A DNA stretch of 64,000 nt from Azospirillum rugosum (GCF_017876155.1 NZ_JAGINP010000010.1:62001-126000); one strand, 5' to 3'. Numbered from the stretch's first letter, positions 34,009 through 42,547 are shown. Program-made: numbers and translations. Notes: generated by a model not told the origin, from the letters alone.

Positions 34009-34749
34009 TCATCCGCCCCTGCCGCCCTGCCGGTCGAAGGCGGCCGGCTCGCGCAGGCCCACCTGGTCGAGCAGGGTGGCGCGCATGGTCCGCAGACCGG
34101 TGTCGCCGGGCTGGCGCGCGATGGCGCGGGACAGCACGGCAAGCGCGTCGTACCAGTAGCCCTGCGCGGCCAGCTGGTTGGCCGCCGTGGCCGGGGACGC
34201 GCGATCCGGGGCCTTGCCCGTCCCCGGCTGGTAAAGGATCAGGCCCGAGGCCAGGACGTCGCCGGAGCGCTGCGCCGGATCGACCTGCAGGGCCACCGAC
34301 CAGCGGTAGAGCCGTCCCGGCTCCAGCTTCACCTTGTGCTGGGCAAGCTCGACCGCGTTGATCCCCGGAGGAGGGGCGCGCAGGGTCAGGTCCAGCAGCG
34401 GCGGGCGGCCCAGCATTTCCGCCGTATCGACGACGACCTGGACCGGCCCCTTCGCGGGCGCGCCCAGGTACCACAGCAGGGTCGGCTGCGGCGAGGCGGT
34501 CAGGCCCGGATGGTCGGGGGCCAGCACCTCCAGGCTGGGCATCCCGGTGCCGGGACCCCGCGTGCTGCCGCCGATCCGCCCGGCCGGCGCGCCGCGCGCC
34601 GGAGGGACGTAAACGATGCCGGCCGTGGGGACCGCGGCCTCCTGCGTGCCGCTGCGTTGCGGCGTCGCCGTTTGGGCAAAGCCCGGCGGGCCGGCGAAGA
34701 GCATGGCGGTTGCGGCGAGCGTCGCCGCCAAGATCGGATGACGCGTCAT
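34009..34749 (-). CDS. DUF928 domain protein, exported
   Basis: A 246-residue protein with a signal peptide (MTRHPILAATLAATAMLFAG, cleavage near GFAQ). The body has the DUF928 outline: an Ig-like central segment (PTLLWYLGAPAKGPVQVVVD, LYRWSVAL) and a C-terminal TPR-like helical pair (YWYDALAVLSRAIARQPGD). Its function is unknown. Family members are often found beside CHAT, CHASE2 and haemagglutinin genes in cyanobacteria. It is the third gene of the CHAT-cyclase operon; its ATG overlaps the cyclase stop (ATGA). A periplasmic role in the same signalling or secretion process is inferred. Confidence 0.82.
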   Translation of the reverse strand: MTRHPILAATLAATAMLFAGPPGFAQTATPQRSGTQEAAVPTAGIVYVPPARGAPAGRIGGSTRGPGTGMPSLEVLAPDHPGLTASPQPTLLWYLGAPAKGPVQVVVDTAEMLGRPPLLDLTLRAPPPGINAVELAQHKVKLEPGRLYRWSVALQVDPAQRSGDVLASGLILYQPGTGKAPDRASPATAANQLAAQGYWYDALAVLSRAIARQPGDTGLRTMRATLLDQVGLREPAAFDRQGGRGG

Positions 34750-36806
34750 CCCGTGGCTCCTTTCTCGCGCGGGCCGGCGAGTGGGCCGGCCTTGTCGGAT
34801 GTTGGCTTTTCGGATGTTGGCTTTTCGGATATTAGGGGGGCGGAACCCGCCGGCGCTGTGATCCGCTCCACGCCGCCCGGCTCCTGGCCGCCCAGCCCTC
34901 TGTCTTCCGCCATGGATCCGCCGGGCACGGCTTCGCCGAGGATGACGTGAACGCCAACCTTGCGGTCCTTGCCCTTCAGCGGGACCTCGCCGACCGCCGC
35001 CCCACGGAAGGCGCCGCGCAGCCGTTCCCAGGTCGGATCGCCGACCAGGATCCGGCACGGCCGGCCGGGCACGTCCGTCCCCACCGTCTTGGCAAGGGCT
35101 TCCAGGCGGGCCGCCGTGTTCACGGCGTCTCCGGTCAGGGAATATTCCATGTGGCCCGGCGCGCCGATGCTGCCGGCCACCATGGGGCCGGTGTAGATGC
35201 CGACCCGGATGCCGGCCGGCGGCAGGCCCTGCTTGGCCCAACCCGCGTTCAGGCGGGCGAGCACGTCGGCCATGGCGAGCGCCGCGCAGACGGCGTTGAC
35301 CGCGTCGCGGTCGATCTCCTCCTCCGTCCCGCGCGGCACCGGGACGCCGAAGACGGACAGGATCGCGTCGCCGACGAAGCGCAGGGGCAGGCCGCCGTGG
35401 TTCTGGATGACCGGCACCATGGCGCCCATGTAGTCGTGCAGCCAAGCGTCCAGCTCCTCCGGCTCCATCTTCTCGGAAATGGGGGTGAAGTTGGCGACGT
35501 CGGAGAAGAGAACGGTGGCCGTCAGCCGCTGCGGCCGGGGGCGCCCGCCGTCCATGAACAGGTGGCGCTGCTCCCACAGGTCCTGCGCGACCGGCCCCGG
35601 CACGTGGCTGGCGAACAGCCGCATCAGCGCCTCCCGGTCGGCCCGTTCCTGCCGGGACAGGAAGGCGGTGACGAGGCCGAGCGCCAAGGCCCAGGACGCC
35701 AGCGGCGCTGCCAACGGCACCCACAGGGCGTGCGTCAGGGCCGCGAACCACAACCCGGACAGGGCAGCGGTTCCACCCACCAGAAGCAGCGCAAAGGCCG
35801 TCGGTCCATGCATCGCCAGCGCCAAAAGGGAGGCCGCCAGCCCGACGACGACCGTTACGGCGACCTCGGCGCCGTCCGGCAGGACCAGCATCGGCTTCGT
35901 TTCGCCCAGCGCCATGCGCAGAAGCTGGCTCGTGGCCTGCGCGTGCACCACGGCCCCGAAGGCGAAACCGGCGTCCACCGGCGTCCGGAAGTAGTCCTTC
36001 ACGCTGTCGGCGGTGACCGCGACGAACACCAGCCGGCCGGCCAGCGCCTCGGCCGGGATGCGGCCGTCCAGCGCGTCCCGCACGGAAAAATCCCGGATGG
36101 GGCCGGGCCCCAGCGCATAGTCCAGCAGGAACTGGTACCCGCGGGCGTCCACTCCGCCGTAGCCGCCGTCGGTCGCCTCCAGCGGGCGGAGGGTGACGGC
36201 ACCCAGCCGCAGGTGTGCGGGGTCCGCCGGGTCGGGTCGGGGGACAATTCCCTGATGCCTGAGCAGGCGCAGCGCCATGACCATGGACAGCGCGGTGGCG
36301 TGCTGCCCGGAGCCGTCGTCGACGAACAGCAGGCTGCGGCGGACGACCCCGTCGGGGTCCACGAGGATGTCGGAAAAGCCGATCCGGTCCGGCGTCGCCA
36401 GCGCCGACGGAGCGGGAATGGCGCCGCCGGCTTCCGATGCCTGGCGGTTGACCCAGACGATGTCCGGGTTCGCCCGCAGCGCTTGCTCCAACTCTCCCTT
36501 TCCGTCGCCGATGGGCCAGTTGCGGTAGATGTCCACGCCAATGGCCGCCGGCTTCGCCGCGGACAAGGCGTTCAGCAGGTTGGCGAGCTGCGCGTCGGAC
36601 AGCGGCCAGCCCAGCGCCGCCAAGTCGGCCTCCCGGGCGCCGACCAGCACGATGCGCTCGTCCACCGCCGGCCGGGCGCGCGACCTCAGGCCGGCGTCGT
36701 AGGCCAGCAGGTCGAGCGGCTGCAGCCAGCCCATAAGGTGCAGCAGGGCCACCGCCAGGACCGCGGCCTGCCCGATCAGCAGGGAAGGGAGGATGCGGTC
36801 CCTCAT
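34746..36806 (-). CDS. CHASE2-domain class III nucleotide cyclase
   Basis: A 686-residue membrane sensor. One N-terminal membrane segment (about 8-28), an extracytoplasmic CHASE2 domain (about 30-305), a cluster of membrane segments (about 312-384) and a cytoplasmic cyclase domain (about 428-575). Metal-binding Asp436 (FSDVANFT) and Asp480 (FVGDAILSVFG) and the transition-state Asn563/Arg567 (VNTAARLE) are present. The Lys usual before FxGD is Arg477. The C-terminal tail has a SEKPT repeat. The ATG overlaps the stop of the CHAT gene. It probably makes cAMP in response to a periplasmic signal; the nearby Crp-type regulator is a natural receiver. Confidence 0.9.
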   Translation of the reverse strand: MRDRILPSLLIGQAAVLAVALLHLMGWLQPLDLLAYDAGLRSRARPAVDERIVLVGAREADLAALGWPLSDAQLANLLNALSAAKPAAIGVDIYRNWPIGDGKGELEQALRANPDIVWVNRQASEAGGAIPAPSALATPDRIGFSDILVDPDGVVRRSLLFVDDGSGQHATALSMVMALRLLRHQGIVPRPDPADPAHLRLGAVTLRPLEATDGGYGGVDARGYQFLLDYALGPGPIRDFSVRDALDGRIPAEALAGRLVFVAVTADSVKDYFRTPVDAGFAFGAVVHAQATSQLLRMALGETKPMLVLPDGAEVAVTVVVGLAASLLALAMHGPTAFALLLVGGTAALSGLWFAALTHALWVPLAAPLASWALALGLVTAFLSRQERADREALMRLFASHVPGPVAQDLWEQRHLFMDGGRPRPQRLTATVLFSDVANFTPISEKMEPEELDAWLHDYMGAMVPVIQNHGGLPLRFVGDAILSVFGVPVPRGTEEEIDRDAVNAVCAALAMADVLARLNAGWAKQGLPPAGIRVGIYTGPMVAGSIGAPGHMEYSLTGDAVNTAARLEALAKTVGTDVPGRPCRILVGDPTWERLRGAFRGAAVGEVPLKGKDRKVGVHVILGEAVPGGSMAEDRGLGGQEPGGVERITAPAGSAPLISEKPTSEKPTSDKAGPLAGPREKGATG

Positions 36807-38986
36807 AGCCAGTTCCCGATCAGCAGAAAGGCGGCCCAGTAGCCCGGGTGCTGGTAGCGCAGGTCCTTCAGCATGGCGAGTTGGGCTTGGCGCAGCGCCT
36901 CGGCTTTGCCCAGCCCTCCCGCGGCGAGCCGGCGATAGAAATCGGCGATCAACTGGGAGGACGCCTGGTCGTTGATGAACCACAGGGACGCGAGCGCGCT
37001 GCGTGCCCCCGCCTTGATCGCCACTCCGGCAAGCCCCAGCGCCGCGCGGTCGTCGCCGGCCGCGGTCTGGCAGGCGCTGAGGGTCAGCAACTCGACCGGC
37101 TCTTCCCGGTACTGGCTCAACTTCACGAAGCGCTCCAACTGGTCCATGCTGAGCCGCCCGTCGTAGGCCAGGATGTAGCTGTCGCGCGCCTCCGGCTCGA
37201 ATTTGCCATGCGAGGCGATGTGGACGATGGAGTAGGGCGCAGCGTTGAGTTCCCGGCCGACCCGCTCGATCATGAAGGAGCGGTTTTCGAGGATCGTTCC
37301 TCCCAGCGTGCCGTGTATGGTGGCGATCTCGGACTCTACGAAGGGCAGTGGCGGGAATCCCTGCACGCTTTCCGTCAAGCCGGCCAGCAGAAGTTCGGCC
37401 TGTTGAACGGTCAGCGGTTTCGGCTCCATGAGGCTGAGGCCAGGGGTCACCGCCAGCGCGTAGCGCTCCACGAGGAAGCCGTTCCCGTCGTGGACAGCCG
37501 CGAGAGGAACGCTGCGCAGAGGACCGTCCGGGACGAGGACCAGCGTGTTCACCCCGCGCCTGTCCAGCAGCGGCGCCAGCGGCCGAACCAGCCAATCGTA
37601 CAAGGTCCGGGCGTCGCTCAGGAAAAGGGAGCTGGTCCGCTGCTCCAACCGCCGGCGGAAATTGGTCGCCACCGCGCCGATTTCGGCAGCGCCGACCGGG
37701 ACGGTGGCTTGGTGAAGCCCGTCGGAGAGGCTGAGCAGCAGTTCCAACCGGTCGGGAAGCAGTATGGGGTAGAGAACGGCGGTGCCGGGGGCCAGAGGGT
37801 CGATGGCCTTGACCTTGGCCTTCAACGCCGCGACGCAGTCGTCCTGGAAATAGTCCTCCAGTTCCGCCGCCTTCAGCTGCTCCAGGGCGTCGCGGGCGGC
37901 GACGAGGTGTTTTTGCGCCTGTGGCGTGCCCCTCAGGACGGAGGCCTGACGAAGCCGAAGGTCGGCGAATTCCAGGTAGACCGGCCCGATGGCCTCGCGG
38001 AATGCGGAACCATAGCCGCCGTAGGCGCGCAGCAGGTCGGAGCGAACGCGGCGGATGGCGGCGATCGCGGCATCATAGGACGCCAAGGCATCGCCAGTTC
38101 GGCCCTGGCTCCGGTGGAGCCGTCCCGCTTGCCAATGCCAGCGGAAGAGCAGGTCCGCGGCCATGATTTCCTGGGCCAGGAAAACCGCCTCGCGCGTCAG
38201 GGCGAGCGCATCGTCCGGGCGCCCTAGGCGTTCGTACAGCGTCCCCAGATAGCCGCGCGCGGCCGACAGCGTGCGCCGGTCACCGATGGATCGCGCCAAC
38301 GTCGCGGCTTTCTCAAGGGAGTCGCGGCAACGGCGGACCAGGTCGCTGCGGTTCTGCCGCGCCGAAGCCTGCACGTTCATCAGGGCGACGCCGTGGGCGA
38401 CGAGCAGGAAAGCCTTCCGATGGTCATCGGGAAGCGCCGCGAGATCCGCCTCCGCCTCCCTGAGCAAGGTTTCCGCCTCCGCCGGTGCGTCCGTGGCGGC
38501 AAGCCGGCGGGCGGCGTTGATGCCGGCCGTCGCGGCAAGGGCCGGATCGCCCGCACGCCGCGCCAGCGTGGCGCTCTGCCGCAAGGCATCCACGGCATCC
38601 GGCATGTCGCGCAACCGACCCAGCGTGTTGAGCGCCGCTGCCCGGGTGCGCTCCTGACCCGGCTTTGCCCGGGCGATGAGTTGGTCGAGCGTGTGGGCCC
38701 ATTGCGCGCGGGCCCGGCTGTCCAAGGTGCCCGCGGTGGCGACGTCCGCCACGGCGGCGTCGATGGCCGCGAGGAGGGAAGCGTCGCCCGCCTGTTCCGC
38801 CAGACGCCGCGCTTCGGACAATTCAGCCAGGGATTGCGTGATCTTGCCGGCGGCCCGGTGCGCCTCGGCCCGTCGCGCAAGCGCGTCGGCCGCTGCCGCC
38901 ATGTCCTCGGCATGGGGCGTCTCTGTTGCCAGCGGGACAAGGACCGCCAGCGCGCATCCCAGCAGAGAGGCCCGGTTCATGGGCAT
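36803..38986 (-). CDS. CHAT-domain (caspase-like) protease with TPR repeats, exported
   Basis: A 727-residue protein. The N-terminus is a likely signal peptide (MPMNRASLLGCALAVLVPLA, cleavage near PHAED). Helical TPR-like repeats occupy about residues 30-380 and the C-terminal CHAT domain about 430-727. Catalytic His593 (HIASHGKF) and Cys639 (LSACQTAAGDD) are both present. CHAT proteins are caspase/separase relatives that cleave a partner when a signal is sensed. It is the first gene of the operon with the CHASE2 cyclase and DUF928 genes and lies just downstream of RTX paralogue 3. Targets are unknown; TpsA or the RTX proteins are candidates. Confidence 0.9.
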   Translation of the reverse strand: MPMNRASLLGCALAVLVPLATETPHAEDMAAAADALARRAEAHRAAGKITQSLAELSEARRLAEQAGDASLLAAIDAAVADVATAGTLDSRARAQWAHTLDQLIARAKPGQERTRAAALNTLGRLRDMPDAVDALRQSATLARRAGDPALAATAGINAARRLAATDAPAEAETLLREAEADLAALPDDHRKAFLLVAHGVALMNVQASARQNRSDLVRRCRDSLEKAATLARSIGDRRTLSAARGYLGTLYERLGRPDDALALTREAVFLAQEIMAADLLFRWHWQAGRLHRSQGRTGDALASYDAAIAAIRRVRSDLLRAYGGYGSAFREAIGPVYLEFADLRLRQASVLRGTPQAQKHLVAARDALEQLKAAELEDYFQDDCVAALKAKVKAIDPLAPGTAVLYPILLPDRLELLLSLSDGLHQATVPVGAAEIGAVATNFRRRLEQRTSSLFLSDARTLYDWLVRPLAPLLDRRGVNTLVLVPDGPLRSVPLAAVHDGNGFLVERYALAVTPGLSLMEPKPLTVQQAELLLAGLTESVQGFPPLPFVESEIATIHGTLGGTILENRSFMIERVGRELNAAPYSIVHIASHGKFEPEARDSYILAYDGRLSMDQLERFVKLSQYREEPVELLTLSACQTAAGDDRAALGLAGVAIKAGARSALASLWFINDQASSQLIADFYRRLAAGGLGKAEALRQAQLAMLKDLRYQHPGYWAAFLLIGNWL

Positions 38987-39145
38987 CCCTCCCCAATAGC
39001 CGATCGGCGGGACAGGGGCCGCCTGAAACCCAGTGTACGCTTCAACGACGCGGTCTCGACACCGCGCAGAGGCGGGTGGAATTCAGCCTTTTGGTCAATG
39101 CCTGACCCCGGGCCCGACCCCGGGTCTGGGGATGGGCAAGAAAGA

Positions 39146-39170
39146 GGCCCCGCGCGGAACGCGCGGGGCC
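39146..39170 (-). terminator. Terminator of RTX paralogue 3
   Basis: The same GGCCCCGCGCG hairpin as after the other RTX genes, followed on the minus strand by CTCTTTCTTGCC. It separates RTX paralogue 3 from the CHAT operon. Homology with the paralogue 2 locus continues beyond the hairpin (GCGCAGAGGCGGGTGG on the plus strand at about 39062 and 27044). Confidence 0.85.
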
Positions 39171-39207
39171 GGAGTTTCCCACCACAAACCCTGAGAGACC
39201 AGGGTGA

Positions 39208-39804
39208 TCAGCCCAGGAGCGCCTCCACCGCGGTGGTGTAGAAGGACGCCTCGTCGCTGTAGGGGGCGGTGACGACGGCATCGGCGGGCAGTTCGGACAG
39301 CGCCACGCCCTGCAGCAGCACCGCGTTGCCGCCGCCGAAGTCCACCACCGTGCCGTCGGCGTTCTGGCTGAGCACGGGCTCGCCGGTGCCGTTCATATCG
39401 GCCGACACAATGAGGGTGTCCTCACCCGGCGTGAAGTCGGTGATGGTGTCCACGCCGCTGCCGGCCTCGAACACGAACCAGTCCACGCCGGCCCCGCCGG
39501 TCAACGTGTCGTTGCCGACACCACCCCACAGGTCGTCGAACCCCGCCCCGCTGACCAGCGCGTCGTCCCCGGCGTCACCGAACAGGCGGTTCCACGTGCC
39601 TTCGGTGTCGGCTTCCACCCCGGTGCCAGGGTTGTTGATGTAGGTATCGGCGTAGAGCGTGTCATTGCCGGCGTTGCCGTGAATGGTGTCGGCGCCACCC
39701 GCGCCGAAGATTTCATCGTTTCCGCCAAGTCCTCCGAATGTATCGTCGACAGACGTGCCCCGCAACATGTCGGCCCCTTCCGTCGCATTCGCAATGATGG
39801 TCAC
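39208..39804 (-). CDS. Short RTX calcium-binding protein, paralogue 3
   Basis: A 198-residue protein of the same layout as the other two: GNDEIFGAGGADTIHGNAGN repeats, a variable segment with YINNPGTGVEADTE, then the conserved second repeat block and C-terminal secretion region. It uses a GTG start at 39804 with AAGGAGGT upstream. The N-terminal part is more diverged than in the other pair, while the last 90 residues are nearly the same. The gene is upstream of the CHAT operon in the same direction, with the shared 74-bp module in front. Confidence 0.88.
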   Translation of the reverse strand: MTIIANATEGADMLRGTSVDDTFGGLGGNDEIFGAGGADTIHGNAGNDTLYADTYINNPGTGVEADTEGTWNRLFGDAGDDALVSGAGFDDLWGGVGNDTLTGGAGVDWFVFEAGSGVDTITDFTPGEDTLIVSADMNGTGEPVLSQNADGTVVDFGGGNAVLLQGVALSELPADAVVTAPYSDEASFYTTAVEALLG

Positions 39805-39848
39805 TGTAACCTCCTTTGATGATGTGGCCGGGCATTGGCCGGTAAGGA

Positions 39849-39922
39849 GGATTAAAGCCGAAGCAACGCTCCGGTTATGTTCGCGTGATCACCGGGAAGA
39901 CGTGTTTTTTGTTATTTTATTT
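39849..39922 (-). promoter_or_regulatory. 74-bp conserved upstream module of the third RTX gene
   Basis: On the minus strand AAATAAAATAA, GTG at position 31, GAACA at 41, TTTAATCC at 67-74. It ends 44 nt before the GTG start. This copy has GTGATCAC at positions 31-38, a perfect palindrome not shared by the others. Confidence 0.75.
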
Positions 39923-40062
39923 CTTTTTTCGTCTTGAGAGGGTTTTCGGCGCCGCTGTCGCAAGGGTGCGGTTCAGTCGCCGACGTCCCGGGTTCAGTAC
40001 CCTCGTGTCGGCGGAAGCGGCAATTCGCGACAGCGCCGGACGGCGAAACCCTAACGCGGATT

Positions 40063-40524
40063 TTAAGCCCGGGCCGGCAGCCCATGATGGTCGCGGGTGG
40101 AAACCCGGGCCACCGTTTCCACGAACTTGTATCCACGCCCCGACACATTGACGATGAAGCCTGTCGCGTCGCCATGCGCGCCGAGCACCCGGCGGATGCT
40201 GGCGATCTGCACCCGCAGATTAGCCTCGTCCACGAAAGTGGACGGCCAGGCGAGGGTCAGCAGATCATCCTTGGAAACCAGATCGCCGGCGCGCCGCACC
40301 AGTTCGTGCAGGATTGCGAAGGCCCGGCTGCCGATGGTGACCGGCACGCCGTCGTGCAGGAGCAGGTGCCGCCGCGGCACAAGGACAAAAGCCCCGAACG
40401 CGAAGCCATCCCGATCCAGCGCTTGCGACCGGCCCACGTTCATGGGCGTCTCAGCCGAAAGCAGACCCGCGACCTGGGTGGACAGTCCAAATTGAACGGA
40501 AATATTGGCGCTGTTCCAAAGCAT
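40063..40524 (-). CDS. Winged-helix (OmpR/PhoB-type) DNA-binding protein without receiver domain
   Basis: A 153-residue protein whose residues 45-140 form an OmpR-type effector domain (VPVTIGSRAFAILHELVRRA, DLLTLAWPSTFVDEANLRVQ, GRGYKFVETVA). There is no receiver domain or transmembrane segment, so it is not a classic response regulator; the first 40 residues are unlike known domains. It lies upstream of RTX paralogue 3 in the same direction, separated by 258 bp that include the shared promoter module. It is a candidate regulator of the RTX modules, by position only. Confidence 0.85.
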   Translation of the reverse strand: MLWNSANISVQFGLSTQVAGLLSAETPMNVGRSQALDRDGFAFGAFVLVPRRHLLLHDGVPVTIGSRAFAILHELVRRAGDLVSKDDLLTLAWPSTFVDEANLRVQIASIRRVLGAHGDATGFIVNVSGRGYKFVETVARVSTRDHHGLPARA

Positions 40525-40960
40525 CGGGCTCTTCCTTCTGCAATCACGTGGGCGGCATCGCCAACGGCTGGCCTTATCATGCGTCAGGTAGGCGAAGGAA
40601 AACCATCACACGGCTGTCGGGCCGGTCCCTGACTTGATGCTGGCGTCCCCTGTTCCAAGGTACAGGGCGGCAGTGGCGCAAGCGTCGGCGTGACGAAGCG
40701 CCATCCCCGGCGCCTAAGCTCCGCCGTCCACGCTGAACGGCGCAAGACCGAGTGCACTGTTCGAGCCTGCACAACTCTTGACCTCTTCAAGGAGGACCCG
40801 GCAGATGCAGGCAATGTCCGTCGTTTTCCCCTTTCTCCCCGCCGGCCGATCCTGAAGGACGGCCGCGAGCGATGGCCATTCCTCCCCCTTTCCCCATCCG
40901 ACCTTCGACACGCGGCGAGCGGACTGCTCGTGACGCACTGGTGCGGCCAACGTGGTCCCG
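40525..40960. other. Intergenic region without a recognisable gene
   Basis: This 436-bp stretch lies between the wHTH gene start and the end of the efflux operon. I see no convincing coding frame. AAGGAGG at 40789-40795 precedes a 16-codon frame starting at 40805, and CTTGA-N5-TCAAG overlaps it at 40777-40791; neither is strong enough to call. Confidence 0.5.
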
Positions 40961-42547
40961 TCAACGGCGAACGTTGCGCAGCGCCAACGCCAGCGGCACG
41001 ATGGCCGCGGAAATCACCATCAACGCGAAGAACACGTCGATGTAGGCCCACAATCCGGCCTGCATCTGAATTTGCTGGCCGATGTAGGCGATGGCCTGCC
41101 CAGGCGCCGCCGCCCCACTTCCGGCCGCCCCGAAATAGTCCGCCACGGACTGCAGCGTGGTCTGGTAGTTCGGGTTGGACGGCACCACGTGCTCGACCAG
41201 CCGGCTCTGGTGGAACTGTGCACGGTAGGCCAGGACGTTGGCGGCGATGGACACGCCGATGGAGCCGCCGACGTTGCGCGCCACATTGATCATCGCCGAG
41301 GCCTGATCGGTCTTGTCCGGCGGAATGCCGTCGTAGGACACCGTGGTGATGGGGATGAAGATCAGCGGCAGGCCAAACCCGATGAAGATGCGCGACCAGG
41401 CGAAGAACCAGAAGGTCGCGTCGGCGTAGAGGTTGGTCAGGTCCCACATCGCCAGCGCCGCGACCGCGCCGCCGGCCGCGATCAGGTACTTGGGCTGCAC
41501 CACGCCGGTCAGGCGGCCGACGACGAACATCATCGTCATGGTGACCAGCCCGCCCGGCGACAGCGCCAGCCCGGCCCAGGTCGCCGTGTAGCCGTAATAT
41601 TGCTGGAGCAGCTCGGGCAGGAACTGCGTCGTCGCGATCAGGATGGCGCCGGTCGCCATCATCACCAGGAAGCAGGAGCCGAACTGCCGCGTGGCGATCA
41701 TGCGGAGGTCCATCACCGGGTTCTTCCGCGTCAGCTCCCACGGGATCATCAGGCAGAAGCAGGCCACGCAGATGATCGTGAAGACGATGATGAAGGTGGA
41801 GCCGAACCAGTCCTCCGTCTGGCCGCGGTCGAGCACCATCTCCAGCGAGCCCAGGAAACCGGCGACCAGCAGGAAGCCGACGACGTCCAGCCGGATGCCC
41901 TGGCGCTTCAGCTTCTCCCGTTCCTCGATGGCCGATTTCGGCTCCTGCACGAAGAGGGTGACCAGCGTGCAGGCCAGCAAGCCGACCGGGCCGTTGATCA
42001 GGAAGCACCAGTGCCATGAGTAGTTGTCCGACAGCCAGCCGCCCAGCGTCGGCCCGACCACCGGGGCCACCACGACGGCCACGCCGAAGATGGCGAAGGC
42101 CTGCCCGCGCTTGGCCGGCGGGAAGGAGTCGGCAAGGATCGACTGCGAGATGGGCACCATGCCGCCCCCCGCGAAGCCCTGCAGGATGCGGAAGACCAGC
42201 AGCGATTCCAGGTTCCAGGCGAAGCCGCACAGGACCGAACTGACGGTGAACAGCCCCAGGCAGCCGAGATAGAAGCGCTTGCGCCCGTAGCGCTTGGCGA
42301 TGAAGCTGCTGACCGTCAGCACGATGGCGTTGGCGACCAGATAGGTCGTCACCACCCAGGAGGCCTCGTCCGTGTTGATCGCCAGGCTGCCGGAGATGTA
42401 GCGCAGCGCCACGTTGGCGATGGTGGTGTCCAGCACCTCCATGAAGGTGGCGATGGACACGACGACCGCGATCAGCCACGGGTTGTGCGTTCCCGCCGCG
42501 CTCTGCGACCGGTCGAAGCCGTCGGCGGTGATGGCCCCGGCGCTCAT
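40961..42547 (-). CDS. DHA2-family MFS multidrug efflux pump, EmrB-like
   Basis: A 528-residue inner-membrane transporter with about 14 hydrophobic segments. The DHA2 motif A equivalent is SFIAKRYGRKRFYLGCLGLF and motif C is VAPVVGPTLGGWLSDNYSW. The N-terminal FMEVLDTTIANVAL is typical of EmrB. Its ATG at 42547 overlaps the stop of the HlyD-type gene (ATGA), so the two are a pump and adaptor pair that should export drugs to the outside with a TolC-type channel. Substrates are unknown. Confidence 0.93.
   Translation of the reverse strand: MSAGAITADGFDRSQSAAGTHNPWLIAVVVSIATFMEVLDTTIANVALRYISGSLAINTDEASWVVTTYLVANAIVLTVSSFIAKRYGRKRFYLGCLGLFTVSSVLCGFAWNLESLLVFRILQGFAGGGMVPISQSILADSFPPAKRGQAFAIFGVAVVVAPVVGPTLGGWLSDNYSWHWCFLINGPVGLLACTLVTLFVQEPKSAIEEREKLKRQGIRLDVVGFLLVAGFLGSLEMVLDRGQTEDWFGSTFIIVFTIICVACFCLMIPWELTRKNPVMDLRMIATRQFGSCFLVMMATGAILIATTQFLPELLQQYYGYTATWAGLALSPGGLVTMTMMFVVGRLTGVVQPKYLIAAGGAVAALAMWDLTNLYADATFWFFAWSRIFIGFGLPLIFIPITTVSYDGIPPDKTDQASAMINVARNVGGSIGVSIAANVLAYRAQFHQSRLVEHVVPSNPNYQTTLQSVADYFGAAGSGAAAPGQAIAYIGQQIQMQAGLWAYIDVFFALMVISAAIVPLALALRNVRR

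Noticed and set aside
36803-38986. CHAT protease considered as part of a CRISPR Craspase system
   Set aside because: No Cas effector or array is near; the neighbours are a cyclase, DUF928 and RTX genes.
40777-40791. CTTGA-N5-TCAAG palindrome with AAGGAGG and a 16-codon frame
   Set aside because: The half-sites have a different spacing from the XRE-cupin sites and the frame is too short and unlike a leader peptide to call.
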